64,000 nt of DNA from DATCHW01 sp036508135 (GCA_036508135.1 DATCHW010000075.1:1-64000); one strand, 5' to 3'. Numbered from the stretch's first letter, positions 41,858-51,614 are shown. Notes: generated by a model not told the origin, from the sequence alone. Translations and numbers: made by a program.

Positions 41858-43766
41858 AAAAGATACATCAAGAAGTCCTGTAAGTCAAAAAAGTCTTGTA
41901 ATTGAAAAGCCGACTGACCTGACCACAATAGGTGGAACTATATCAATTGAGATTAACGAAAAGAAAGTGTCTGTTCCGCTTGGAACTACCATACTTGAAG
42001 CATGCAGAGATAATCAGGTTCATATACCTACATTATGCCATCACGAAGATTTATGTGTAGCCGGTGTTTGCAGAATTTGCGTTGTAGAGGTTGAGGGGAT
42101 GAGGACATTGCAGGCAGCCTGTGCATTCCCGATTACAGCACCTATAAAAATCAAAACTACTACAGCGGAAGTAAGAAAAGCAAGGAGGCACATTCTTGAC
42201 CTTCTACTGAGCGAACACTATGGAGAATGCTACAGCTGTTTCAGGAATAACAACTGTGAACTTCAGTCTCTTGCAAAGGAATACGGAGTAGATAAATTCA
42301 GATTCGGTCATATTACCGAACCTTCCAGCGAAGTAGATACATCTTCTTATTCCGTTATCAGGGATATGAACAAATGCATACTCTGCAAGAGATGCGTGAG
42401 GACGTGCATAGACCTTCAGGAAGTCGGAGTGCTTGAAGCCATTGACAGAGGAGATAAGACTCACATCAGCACCTTCTTTGAAAAGCCCCTTAGCGACGTA
42501 ATATGCATAAACTGCGGTCAGTGCATTAACAGATGCCCGACTGCGGCACTTCGCGCAAATGACCCGTCCGATGAAATCTGGGCAGCAATCGACGACCCGA
42601 AAAAGCACGTGGTAATTCAGACAGCACCTTCTCCAAGGGCTGCGATAGGTGAAGAATTCGGACTTGAACCCGGACACTCACTTACGATGGAAATGAACAC
42701 GGCTTTAAGAAGAATAGGATTCGACAAAGTATTTGACACTAATTTCACTGCTGACCTGACAATACTTGAAGAAGGAACGGAATTGATTACAAGATTATAT
42801 AAGGCAATAGTTGGAAAAGATACGAATGTTAAACTTCCACAATTTACATCCTGTTCACCGGGCTGGGTAAAATACATCGAGCATTTTTATCCCGAATTCA
42901 TCGATTATTTATCGAGTGCGAAATCACCCCAGCAGATGTTCGGAGCATTAATCAAGACTTATTATGCACAAAAGTCAGGAATAGACCCTGCTGATATTGT
43001 ATCGGTAGCGGTTATGCCCTGTTCTGCGAAGAAATTCGAATGCAACAGACCCGAGATGTGCGATTCCGGTTATAAAGATGTTGATTACGGTTTGACTACG
43101 AGAGAACTTGCGAAGATGATAAAAGAAGCCGGAATATTTTTACCTGAAATGCCAAAATCACATTTTGATAGTCCCTTTGGTGATGCATCAGGAGCAGGAT
43201 TAATATTCGGTGCAACGGGCGGAGTAATGGAAGCAGCACTTAGAACGGTGATTGAACTGGTAACCGGATTAAAAGTAGAGAGCATATTTAATGATATGAA
43301 CATAATGCCTGTGCGAGGTTTCGAAGGCGTGAAATACGCTGAAATTCCAATCACAGCCGTGGGACCAATGCCGGACATATTGAAAAATATAGTTCCCGAC
43401 TGGAACTGGTTAATCGGAGCAAGACTGAAAGTAGCCGTTGCACACGGAACAGCTAATGCAAAGAAAGTAATGGATGACATAAAAGCCGGCGGAAAATTCA
43501 GCGAATGTCACTTTATTGAATTTATGGCATGTCCCGGAGGATGCATTGGAGGAGGCGGACAGCCTATTCCGACAAGCCTCGAAATCCGCAAAGCGAGAGC
43601 AAGAGCAATATACCAGGAAGATATGGATCTTGATATGAGAAAGTCGCATGAAAATCCAAGTGTCTGGAAACTATACAAAGAATTCCTTACAGACGGACCG
43701 TGCGGAAAGAAATCGCACAAATTGTTACACACACATTATATTAAACGCGGCAAATATATTGCCTGA
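41850..43766 (+). CDS. hydA: [FeFe] hydrogenase catalytic subunit, trimeric bifurcating type
   Basis: The ATG at 41850 (GGAGG just upstream) gives 638 residues; the open frame extends 17 codons further into hydB. Domains are [2Fe-2S] (Cys63, 74, 77, 91), a His/Cys [4Fe-4S] site (His123, Cys127, 130, 136), and two [4Fe-4S] sites (Cys176-179-182-186 and 219-222-225-229). The H-cluster domain has L1 TSCSPGW (333-339), L2 MPCSAKKFE (389-397) and L3 FMACPGGCIGGGG (Cys561, Cys565). A small-subunit-like C-terminus follows. With HydB and HydC it should couple H2 with NADH and ferredoxin. The second Cys of the usual TSCCP is Ser. Confidence 0.95.
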   Translation: MDKKDTSRSPVSQKSLVIEKPTDLTTIGGTISIEINEKKVSVPLGTTILEACRDNQVHIPTLCHHEDLCVAGVCRICVVEVEGMRTLQAACAFPITAPIKIKTTTAEVRKARRHILDLLLSEHYGECYSCFRNNNCELQSLAKEYGVDKFRFGHITEPSSEVDTSSYSVIRDMNKCILCKRCVRTCIDLQEVGVLEAIDRGDKTHISTFFEKPLSDVICINCGQCINRCPTAALRANDPSDEIWAAIDDPKKHVVIQTAPSPRAAIGEEFGLEPGHSLTMEMNTALRRIGFDKVFDTNFTADLTILEEGTELITRLYKAIVGKDTNVKLPQFTSCSPGWVKYIEHFYPEFIDYLSSAKSPQQMFGALIKTYYAQKSGIDPADIVSVAVMPCSAKKFECNRPEMCDSGYKDVDYGLTTRELAKMIKEAGIFLPEMPKSHFDSPFGDASGAGLIFGATGGVMEAALRTVIELVTGLKVESIFNDMNIMPVRGFEGVKYAEIPITAVGPMPDILKNIVPDWNWLIGARLKVAVAHGTANAKKVMDDIKAGGKFSECHFIEFMACPGGCIGGGGQPIPTSLEIRKARARAIYQEDMDLDMRKSHENPSVWKLYKEFLTDGPCGKKSHKLLHTHYIKRGKYIA

Positions 43767-43796
43767 TTGATATTCACAGTAATTAATTTTTGCTTT

Positions 43797-43822
43797 CATG
43801 AGTCCGCATAAGCGGACTCATG
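43797..43822. terminator. Perfect 11-bp hairpin after hydA
   Basis: CATGAGTCCGC (43797-43807) pairs exactly with GCGGACTCATG (43812-43822) around ATAA. It lies 31 bases past hydA and 47 before the kinase gene. No T-run follows, so it may be a weak terminator, an mRNA 3'-end stabiliser or an operator palindrome. Confidence 0.45.
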
Positions 43823-43868
43823 GAGACAAATAAATTACAAACATTGATTCCTTGCAATCTAAAAGAAT

Positions 43869-45272
43869 ATGATAAACCTGATACCGGCCTGGACTAAGAA
43901 TTATGATCAGTTCTGGCAATCATTAAAAAGAAGAAATTACTGGATTATTAAACTGCGGTATGCGGCAGTCGTAATGATTGTTTTTCTTTTTTTAGGTTTT
44001 GAATATATTTTTAAATTTGAATTAAGCTCTGTCCAGCATACAATATTTCAGGTACTGGCTATAGTATTACTGCTTTATAATATTGTGCTTTCAAGATTAG
44101 CCGGTAAGGTTACAACGGATGCTGACTCTTTTAATTATCTGCACCTCTCACTAATCCAAATCGGTTTCGACCTATCCGTACTTGCCGTGATTACTTATTT
44201 CACCGGAACAATTGAGAGCCCGTTATATATATTATTCATATTTCACATGATAATCGGGAGTCTTTTACTTCCCGGATTTGTTATGTACACAATATGCGGT
44301 ATTATTTTAAGCTTGTTCTCTCTGTCCATTATTCTTGAATACAATAATATCATTCCTCACTACAGAATAAAAGGATTATTTCCGGTCGATATTTATAATG
44401 ATTTGAATTTTGTTTTAATATTCCTGTCTGCTTTTATAGTTATGATGGCTGTCAGTGTTTTTATTGCAAACACCATAGCACACGAGCTTTACAAGCGTGA
44501 ACAGGAGTTGAAAGATACGCTGACAAAACTCAGCGAGGCTGAAGCAATAAAGCAGAGATACACAATGGGAGTTGTTCACGAAATAAAAACTCCTATCGTA
44601 GCAGTACAGTCATTACTTGATCTGGTATTGCAGAAATTCACCGGACCTATCAGCGAGCAATCAGAAGACAAATTAAAAAAAGCAAGAATACGCTCCGAAG
44701 AAGCTATAAATACAATAAACGATGTTTTAAGTATTTCGAAACTGAAACTTCTCGAATCAATTTCCCGGGATAAAATTAATCCGGAAGGATTTCTCAATTC
44801 TTTCTCGAAAAATTTTAACTCACTCCTTGAATTCAAGAACATCTCTCTGAAAATATTTGATACGAGAGAAGATAAAAAAGAAATAATTGCAGACCGGAAA
44901 TTACTTGAACTTGCATTTTCAAATTTAATCGGAAATGCAATTAAATACACACCCGGAAAAGGTGAAATAGAAATATCTATAAACGATTTTAACGAGGAAA
45001 ATTTACAGATTGAGTTTGCAGACAGCGGTATCGGAATTCCGGAAAAGGATATCAGAAAAATATTTAACGATTTTTACAGAAGTTCGAATGCAAAAATAAT
45101 AAATGCAGAAGGGTCGGGGCTTGGATTATCGGTTGTGAAGCAAATTATTGAGCAACATAATGGAATAATATCGGCAGAAAGCCCTTCAAGACTTTCAAAC
45201 GGACAAAATAAAGGAACGGTAATTAAAATTATTTTGCCTTATATAACTGATTTAGTAATTGAAAAAATTTAA
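43869..45272 (+). CDS. RegB-like membrane histidine kinase (paralogue)
   Basis: A protein of 467 residues, clearly paralogous to the kinase at 37.2-38.6 kb along its whole length. Six transmembrane helices contain GTIESPLYILFIFHMIIGSL (compare GGxxNPF of RegB). The H-box is MGVVHEIKTPIVAVQS, followed by HATPase boxes GNAIKYT, FADSGIGIPE and GSGLGLSVVKQI. It follows the hydCBA genes, so one paralogue stands on each side of the hydrogenase operon. Likely a redox sensor for its expression. Confidence 0.88.
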   Translation: MINLIPAWTKNYDQFWQSLKRRNYWIIKLRYAAVVMIVFLFLGFEYIFKFELSSVQHTIFQVLAIVLLLYNIVLSRLAGKVTTDADSFNYLHLSLIQIGFDLSVLAVITYFTGTIESPLYILFIFHMIIGSLLLPGFVMYTICGIILSLFSLSIILEYNNIIPHYRIKGLFPVDIYNDLNFVLIFLSAFIVMMAVSVFIANTIAHELYKREQELKDTLTKLSEAEAIKQRYTMGVVHEIKTPIVAVQSLLDLVLQKFTGPISEQSEDKLKKARIRSEEAINTINDVLSISKLKLLESISRDKINPEGFLNSFSKNFNSLLEFKNISLKIFDTREDKKEIIADRKLLELAFSNLIGNAIKYTPGKGEIEISINDFNEENLQIEFADSGIGIPEKDIRKIFNDFYRSSNAKIINAEGSGLGLSVVKQIIEQHNGIISAESPSRLSNGQNKGTVIKIILPYITDLVIEKI

Positions 45273-45322
45273 CGGAAACGCAGCTCTTTAAAAAATATTA
45301 TATTTAACAGAAAATAATTACT

Positions 45323-45871
45323 ATGAGCACACATACAAAAACGATAAGGACACTTACAGATGATATCACAGATATCACAATGGAGAACCCTGACTTATGT
45401 TACCAGTGCGGTAAATGTTCGGCCGGATGCCCTATAAGAAATTATATGGATGAAGCGCCGAACCTTATAATAAGATACGTACAATTAGGTTTATACAATA
45501 ATGCATTTGAATCACGAACTCCCTGGCTGTGCGCCGGCTGCCAGACCTGCTCCACAAGATGTCCGAAAAACTTTGACCTTGCAAAATTTATGGATGCTTT
45601 AAGAGAACTTGCATTAAAAATGGGATATAAAGTAAAGGAAAAGAACCAGCTCAAATTTCACAATGCATTTCTTAAACAAATCCGGAATCACGGCAGAAGC
45701 TATGAACTCGGGCTTGTGAGAGATTATAAATTAAGTTCAGGAGACCTGATGTCCGATGTGGATTCTGCTCCGGGAATGTTCCTGAAAGGGAAAATCGGCG
45801 TATTTCCCAATAATATAAAAGACAAAGAAAGCGTAAAAAGAATTTTTGAAAAAACTAAGGATAAAAAATGA
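45323..45871 (+). CDS. hdrC: HdrC-like subunit of second Hdr complex
   Basis: A protein of 182 residues with two ferredoxin motifs, CYQCGKCSAGCPIRNYMD and CAGCQTCSTRCPKNFDL. It is shorter than the HdrC at 30 kb (no hydrophobic C-terminal part). It overlaps hdrB by four bases and opens an hdrCBA-flxDCBA cluster. Confidence 0.92.
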   Translation: MSTHTKTIRTLTDDITDITMENPDLCYQCGKCSAGCPIRNYMDEAPNLIIRYVQLGLYNNAFESRTPWLCAGCQTCSTRCPKNFDLAKFMDALRELALKMGYKVKEKNQLKFHNAFLKQIRNHGRSYELGLVRDYKLSSGDLMSDVDSAPGMFLKGKIGVFPNNIKDKESVKRIFEKTKDKK

Positions 45872-46752
45872 TGGATATCGGATATTACCCCGGCTGCTCC
45901 CAGGAAGGGACTGCTAAAGAATATGATAAATCGATTAGAGCAATTCTGAAAGTTCTTGATGTAAACCCTGTGGAACTCGACGACTGGTCCTGCTGCGGAG
46001 CAACATCTGCACACGTTACCAACCATAAACTTGCTCTCGCTCTTTCAGCACGGAATCTTGCTCTTGCAGAAAAGCAAAATCTAAAAGAACTGTTCGCCCC
46101 TTGTGCAGCTTGCTTCAGCAGACTTGCACTTACGCAATGTGAACTTAAATCCGATTCGAATCTGAAAACCGAAATAGAAGATATCATAGAAAACAAACTG
46201 AACGGAACAACTGAAGTGATTAACATAGTTGAGTTATTTAAGAAATTAGGAAGCGATAAGATTAAGGCAAACAGAAAAGTAGAACTTAAAGGATTAAAAG
46301 CTGCCTGCTATTATGGCTGTCTGCTCGTGAGACCCCACGAAATAAATGGTTATGATGATGCAGAGATGCCGACTTCAATGGAAGATATTGTAAAAGCGAC
46401 CGGTGCGGAAGCAATCGAATGGAATTTCAAAACGGAATGCTGCGGAGCAGCACATTCGATTCCAAGAGTTGATATCGTAATAGATTTATCGAAAAAGATT
46501 CTTGATGATGCAAAGAAACACGGTGCGAATGTGATAGTTGTAGCTTGTCCGATGTGCCATAATAATCTTGACCTGAGACAGAAACTTATTAAAAGAGAAT
46601 ACAAGAGCCACGAAGACATCCCCGTACTGTATTTATCAGAATTTATAGGGCTTTCGCTCGGTTTTAGTCAGAAAGAGCTTGGAATTGATACACATTATAT
46701 AAAATTTGAAATGCCGGAATTAAAGAAAAAAGAATCGGAGGTGACTGTATGA
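45868..46752 (+). CDS. hdrB: HdrB-like subunit of second Hdr complex
   Basis: A protein of 294 residues with two complete CCG motifs: PGCSQE...SCCGATS...CAAC and YYGCLL...ECCGAA...CPMC. The noncubane clusters would reduce a disulfide partner. Translational overlap of four bases with hdrC and with hdrA. The bacterial substrate is unknown; in sulfate reducers a DsrC-type protein has been proposed. Confidence 0.93.
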   Translation: MMDIGYYPGCSQEGTAKEYDKSIRAILKVLDVNPVELDDWSCCGATSAHVTNHKLALALSARNLALAEKQNLKELFAPCAACFSRLALTQCELKSDSNLKTEIEDIIENKLNGTTEVINIVELFKKLGSDKIKANRKVELKGLKAACYYGCLLVRPHEINGYDDAEMPTSMEDIVKATGAEAIEWNFKTECCGAAHSIPRVDIVIDLSKKILDDAKKHGANVIVVACPMCHNNLDLRQKLIKREYKSHEDIPVLYLSEFIGLSLGFSQKELGIDTHYIKFEMPELKKKESEVTV

Positions 46753-48749
46753 AAATCGGAGTATATATTTGCTATTGCGGGGAAAACATAGGCAGAACCG
46801 TTGACTGCGAAAGAGTTGCGAAGGAAGCAAAATTTCTACCGGGAGTTGTTCATTCAGTAGATTATAAATATATGTGTTCTGACCCGGGACAAAACCTTAT
46901 CAAACAAGCTATAAAAGATTATAAACTTGATGGGGTCGTAGTAGGTTCCTGCTCACCGCATATGCATGAAAAAACTTTCAGGAAAGCTTGTGCAGATGCA
47001 GGACTGAATCCTTATCTTTGTGAGATTGCAAACCTGAGGGAACACGTCTCCTGGGTACACGATGATAAAGAACTTGCAACTCAAAAAGCAATAGACCTCG
47101 TAAGGTTTGCTGTGGAGAAAGTTAAACGAAATGCTCCTCTTACCACAATTCAGGTTCCCGTAACGAAGAGGACACTTGTAATAGGTGGAGGGATTTCCGG
47201 AATTCAGGCTGCACTGGATGTTGCTAATGCAGGATATGAAGTTGTACTTGTAGAAAAAGAACCTTCTATAGGTGGGCATATGAGCCAGCTGTCGGAAACG
47301 TTCCCTACTCTCGACTGCTCGCAATGTATCCTTACACCGAGAATGGTGGAAGTTTACCAGCATCCGAAAATAAAACTTTTGACATATTCAGAAGTAGAAA
47401 AGGTTGAAGGTTTCATTGGAAACTTTAAAGTTACTATTCGAAAAAAAGCAAGATACGTTGACGATACACTTTGTTCGGGATGCGGTGATTGTGCTATCAA
47501 ATGCCCTATCAAGAAAAAAGCTTTGAGCGAATTTGATGAAGGTCTTACAACCAGAAGTGCTATTTATGTTCCATTTCCTCAGGCAGTTCCGAATATTCCT
47601 GTGATAGATACTGAAGTATGCACATATTTCAAAAACGGAAAATGCATGATGTGTCAGAAAGTGTGCGGAAGAGATGCAATTAACTTTGAACAGAAAGATG
47701 AATTTTTGACAGAAGAAATCGGAGCAATAATTGTAGCCACAGGATATAAATTATATACAATTGATAAAAAGCCCGAAGATAGTGAAATAAAAGGTTACGG
47801 TGAATATGGATACGGAAAATACAAAGATGTAATAGACGGTTTACAGTTTGAAAGAATAGCAAGTGCATCGGGTCCTACATCAGGAGAATTCAAAAGACCT
47901 TCCGACGGAAAAGAACCTAAGAAAATTGTTTTCATACAATGCGTAGGTTCAAGGGATGAATCAAAAGGATTCTCTTACTGCAGTAAAATTTGCTGTATGT
48001 ACACTGCAAAACATGCAATGCTGTACAAACATAAAGTTCACGATGGTGAAGCTTATGTGTTCTATATGGATATCAGGGCAGGCGGAAAAATGTATGAGGA
48101 ATTTGTCCGCCGTGCAATCGAAGAAGACGGCGTGAAATACATCAGGGGCAGAGTATCAAAGATTTATGAGGAAGATGGTAAATATATAGTAAAAGGTGAA
48201 GACACGCTTGCAGGTGTTCCAATTCAGATAGATGCTGATATGGTCGTCCTTGCAACTGCAATGATAGCACAAAAAGAAGCTCCAAAATTTGCTCAGACAA
48301 TCGGAATACCTTATGATAAATACGGATTCTTCAGTGAAGCCCATCCGAAACTGAGACCGGTGGAATCAACAAGCGGCGGAATATTTTTAGCCGGTGCCTG
48401 TCAGTCTCCGAAGGATATTCCTGAATCTGTTTCAATGGCTTCTGCCGCAGCAGCAAAGGCAATGGTTCTATTCGGTTCCGATATGCTCGAAAGAGAACCC
48501 ACCATTGCTCTCGTAAATGAAAACTTATGTGCAGGATGCTTCTATTGCAGAAAAGTCTGTGCATATAATGCAATAGAGATAAAACAAATTAATGATAAAA
48601 ATGGAAATCTTATAAAAGAAGTAGCATTTGTAAATAGCGGATTATGCCAGGGCTGCGGAACGTGCAGTGCAACCTGCCCGTCAAAATCCGTTGAACTGAT
48701 AGGATACACTGATGAACAAATATATGCAGAGATTGCAGCTTTAATGTAA
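46749..48749 (+). CDS. hdrA: Full-length HdrA of second Hdr complex
   Basis: A protein of 666 residues, normal length. The N-terminal domain (YICYCGENIG, YMCSDPGQNL, SCSPHMHEKTF) precedes the FAD motif LVIGGGISGIQAAL at 143-156. An inserted ferredoxin domain follows (Cys242-245-248-252 and Cys291, 299, 302, 306). The rest of the thioredoxin-reductase-like domain is present, as are two C-terminal [4Fe-4S] sites (CAGCFYCRKVC and CQGCGTCSATC). HdrA is the flavin-based bifurcation centre. It gives the internal standard that shows the HdrA at 20-29 kb is split. Confidence 0.95.
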   Translation: MKIGVYICYCGENIGRTVDCERVAKEAKFLPGVVHSVDYKYMCSDPGQNLIKQAIKDYKLDGVVVGSCSPHMHEKTFRKACADAGLNPYLCEIANLREHVSWVHDDKELATQKAIDLVRFAVEKVKRNAPLTTIQVPVTKRTLVIGGGISGIQAALDVANAGYEVVLVEKEPSIGGHMSQLSETFPTLDCSQCILTPRMVEVYQHPKIKLLTYSEVEKVEGFIGNFKVTIRKKARYVDDTLCSGCGDCAIKCPIKKKALSEFDEGLTTRSAIYVPFPQAVPNIPVIDTEVCTYFKNGKCMMCQKVCGRDAINFEQKDEFLTEEIGAIIVATGYKLYTIDKKPEDSEIKGYGEYGYGKYKDVIDGLQFERIASASGPTSGEFKRPSDGKEPKKIVFIQCVGSRDESKGFSYCSKICCMYTAKHAMLYKHKVHDGEAYVFYMDIRAGGKMYEEFVRRAIEEDGVKYIRGRVSKIYEEDGKYIVKGEDTLAGVPIQIDADMVVLATAMIAQKEAPKFAQTIGIPYDKYGFFSEAHPKLRPVESTSGGIFLAGACQSPKDIPESVSMASAAAAKAMVLFGSDMLEREPTIALVNENLCAGCFYCRKVCAYNAIEIKQINDKNGNLIKEVAFVNSGLCQGCGTCSATCPSKSVELIGYTDEQIYAEIAALM

Positions 48750-49085
48750 TAGTATTTAGAATAGCAAAAAACAAAAAGATTTATTAAAATATTTAAACAC
48801 TTAGGTCACAAAGGCCACGGCGTAGCAAAGCTACAAACAAAAAAAGAGATAAAAAATATTTTAACATGAAGGCCACTAAGGACCTAAGGACACGAAACTC
48901 ACGAAGAAGGACCGGAGTTAAATTGTATAATTTTTAGAACAAAAGATCTTAGCATAATTGTAAAATTACTATAAATGTTTCTTGAAAAGTTTGGTTTTTT
49001 TTACAACATTATTTAGGACAGTAACACGAAGAAAATAAGAAGATGAAATAAATAGTTTATAAGAAAGAATAAATAAAATAATTAT
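48750..49085. other. Intergenic region between hdrA and flxD
   Basis: A 336-base gap in an otherwise tight cluster. It contains low-complexity purine-rich words of the kind CACAAAGGCC and CTAAGGACCTAAGGACAC, also hinted at near 55.2 kb. No gene, terminator or clear promoter is seen. Confidence 0.55.
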
Positions 49086-49532
49086 ATGGAAACAAAAAAA
49101 TTTGAACCTAAAATAATTGCTTTCGTCTGCAACTGGTGCACATATACCGGTGCAGACCTTGCCGGTACTTCAAGAATGAAATACCAGCCAAATATAAGGA
49201 TGATAAAGCTTCCCTGCACTGGAAGAATCGACCCTGTTTTCATCATAAAAGCATTTGAGAGAGGTGCTGACGGAGTATTAGTATCCGGATGCCATCCGGG
49301 CGACTGCCATTACAATGCAGGCAACTTCCACGCAAGAAGAAGATGGATAATGTTCAATAAACTTCTTGATTTCCTTGGAATCGATGAAAGCAGAATTCAC
49401 TTTTCGTGGGTTTCGGCTTCAGAAGGTAAGAAATTTGTTGACGTAGTAAATGGATTCGTCAATAAAGTGAAAGCAAAAGGTCCTTTTGAAAAATATGCAA
49501 AATTAAATAAGGAGTATGTAATAAATGGATGA
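49086..49532 (+). CDS. flxD: MvhD-like subunit (FlxD)
   Basis: A protein of 148 residues, paralogous to the MvhD at 19.6 kb, with CNWCTYTGADLAG, LPCTGRIDP and SGCHPGDCHYNAG. In Desulfovibrio-type flxABCD-hdrABC complexes FlxD passes electrons between the NADH-oxidising Flx proteins and HdrA. It overlaps the next gene by eight bases. Confidence 0.9.
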   Translation: METKKFEPKIIAFVCNWCTYTGADLAGTSRMKYQPNIRMIKLPCTGRIDPVFIIKAFERGADGVLVSGCHPGDCHYNAGNFHARRRWIMFNKLLDFLGIDESRIHFSWVSASEGKKFVDVVNGFVNKVKAKGPFEKYAKLNKEYVING

Positions 49533-50388
49533 TATCAAAACAATAGCGAAAGAACTTTTATCGTCCGGAAAAGTGAATGCCGTAATCGGATATGTGAATG
49601 GTACAGACAAGAGAACGAAACCATATATTGCAACCACTCCGGAAGAAGCCGATAAACTTGTAATAAATGATTACATACTGAACAATCTTGCTGTTTATCT
49701 TACGAGAAAAGAAGTAGAAAAATATGGTAAAGTAGCAATCGTGGCAAAAGGTTGTGATATAAAATCCATTGTGGCTCTCATTCAGGAAAGCCAGATCAAA
49801 AGGGAAAATGTTCATATTATAGGAGTTAATTGCAGCGGTGTTCCAAAAGATTTTGGTATTGAATTCAATGCTGAGACAATATCGGCGAAATGCCTTAACT
49901 GCCAGGTAAGAACTCCGCATATATACGATTCCCTTACAGGTGAAGCAAAAGATTTACCGAAAGCAGATGATAACAACCTGAAGACTATAAGAAAAGTGGA
50001 AGCTATGACAGCAGAAGAAAAGTGGGACTTCTTTGAAGAAGAGTTTAATAAATGCATTAAGTGCTATGCCTGCAGGCAAGCGTGTCCGCTTTGTTATTGC
50101 GAAAGATGTATTGTTGATAAATCTGTTCCGAGATGGATTGAAAGGAGTGCCCATAAAAGAGGAAACTTTTCCTGGAATCTTATCAGGGCATTTCATTTAA
50201 GCGGGAGATGTATCGGCTGCAATGAATGTGAAAGAGCTTGCCCGATGGATATTCCACTGTCACTTCTCAACAGAAAAATGGGTATGACTGCCAAAGAGGA
50301 ATTTAACTATACACCCGGAATGGATATAAATACTCCGACTCTCGTCGGCAGCTATGACTTAAAAGACAATGAAGATTTTATTGAATAA
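49525..50388 (+). CDS. flxC: Iron-sulfur protein of Flx type (FlxC)
   Basis: A protein of 287 residues. The N-half resembles F420-hydrogenase beta/formate-dehydrogenase beta domains (KGCDIKSIVALIQE, IIGVNCSGVPKDFGIEF, AKCLNCQVRTP). The C-half has two [4Fe-4S] motifs: CIKCYACRQACPLCYC and CIGCNECERACPMD. Genes of this type stand between flxD and flxA in sulfate reducers; the assignment as FlxC rather than FlxB rests on order and is approximate. Confidence 0.8.
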   Translation: MDDIKTIAKELLSSGKVNAVIGYVNGTDKRTKPYIATTPEEADKLVINDYILNNLAVYLTRKEVEKYGKVAIVAKGCDIKSIVALIQESQIKRENVHIIGVNCSGVPKDFGIEFNAETISAKCLNCQVRTPHIYDSLTGEAKDLPKADDNNLKTIRKVEAMTAEEKWDFFEEEFNKCIKCYACRQACPLCYCERCIVDKSVPRWIERSAHKRGNFSWNLIRAFHLSGRCIGCNECERACPMDIPLSLLNRKMGMTAKEEFNYTPGMDINTPTLVGSYDLKDNEDFIE

Positions 50389-50475
50389 TGAGATTTTATT
50401 TTAATGACAAAAGTCATCCAAAATATTAAATATTTTTTAGTAACCCACAGATTTAAAGACTGTGTGAAAATAGAC

Positions 50476-50541
50476 ATAGCCCACGGTTTTAACCGTGGGG
50501 AAAATAAACGAACAATAATTCTAACCGTTTTAACGGTTTAT
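50476..50541. repeat. Twin-hairpin dispersed repeat, copy B
   Basis: CCCACGGTT/AACCGTGGG (50480-50499) and AACCGTT/AACGGTT (50523-50538) are separated by 23 bases. It is the reverse-oriented counterpart of copy A at 20.0 kb. It lies in the 200-base spacer between flxC and flxB. Confidence 0.75.
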
Positions 50542-50588
50542 TTAAATTATATTTTTTAATGATCAGATTATTTAAAGACTATTAATTT

Positions 50589-51614
50589 ATGGAAGAAAAA
50601 ATCATAACGAAAGAAAAGCTGAAAGAATTTTGCAATGAGCTTCTCGGGCAAAATATTGATATCATCACTTCCGGAGATAAAGGATATTTCAGAATGAAAA
50701 ATGGTGATGAAGTTTTTTTAAACCCGAAAGTGAGACCGACTAAGGCATCATTCAAAGAATACATTTTTCCGAAATCAGAGCCAATTATATATTACAAGAG
50801 AGATGTTGATAAAGTCGAGTTGATTGATGTTGAAGTCGGAAATAAAACACAGGTAATATTCGGAGCAAAACCCTGCGACATCAAATCAATTTCTATTCTT
50901 TCAAAAATATTTAACTGGGATTATAAAGACGAATTTTTCAATACGCGTGCGAATAATACCATTTTAATTGGAATGATGTGTGAATATTCAGATAAATTCT
51001 GTTTTTGCACATCTGTAAATTTAAGTCCTGTTTCAGACGAAGGTTCTGATTTATTTCTGATTCCGCTTGATGAAAATAAATTTGCGGTAAGAATAGTTAC
51101 GGAAAAAGGAGCTGAATTTATAAAACCTTACACAAAATTTTTCTCTGACGGAAATAAAGAGAGTTCTGAAACGAAAATGAAATCTGTTAAATTCCCGGAA
51201 AAAGTGTTTGAACCGGAAAAGGTCAGAGAATGGATTACAAATAACTTTGAACATAAATACTGGGATGAGATTGGAAAAATGTGTCTCGGATGTGCTCAAT
51301 GTGCATTTGTATGTCCCGTCTGCCATTGCTTCGATATTGTTGACGAAGATTACATTTATACAGAAGGAAGAAGAATGAAAAACTGGGATGGATGTCAGTT
51401 CAGTTTATTTACACTTCACGCTTCAGGACACAATCCCCGTGAAGATCAAAGTAAAAGATACAGGCAGCGGATATCACACAAATTCAAATATTATGTAGAT
51501 AAGTTCGATAATATCTTATGCACCGGATGCGGAAGATGTTCAAGAGGCTGCCCTGTAAGCATAGATTTAAAAGAAATCGTAACCGACATTAACGAATTAG
51601 CATCAAATAACTAA
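50589..51614 (+). CDS. flxB: [4Fe-4S] dicluster protein of Flx type (FlxB, sulfhydrogenase-beta-like)
   Basis: A protein of 341 residues. The N-terminal two thirds resemble the beta subunit of archaeal sulfhydrogenase (VIFGAKPCDIKSISILSKI, CEYSDKFCFCTS). The C-terminal part has two [4Fe-4S] motifs, CLGCAQCAFVCPVCHCFD and CTGCGRCSRGCPVSIDL. It connects the flavoprotein FlxA (38 bases downstream) with the remaining Fe-S subunits. Confidence 0.85.
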   Translation: MEEKIITKEKLKEFCNELLGQNIDIITSGDKGYFRMKNGDEVFLNPKVRPTKASFKEYIFPKSEPIIYYKRDVDKVELIDVEVGNKTQVIFGAKPCDIKSISILSKIFNWDYKDEFFNTRANNTILIGMMCEYSDKFCFCTSVNLSPVSDEGSDLFLIPLDENKFAVRIVTEKGAEFIKPYTKFFSDGNKESSETKMKSVKFPEKVFEPEKVREWITNNFEHKYWDEIGKMCLGCAQCAFVCPVCHCFDIVDEDYIYTEGRRMKNWDGCQFSLFTLHASGHNPREDQSKRYRQRISHKFKYYVDKFDNILCTGCGRCSRGCPVSIDLKEIVTDINELASNN

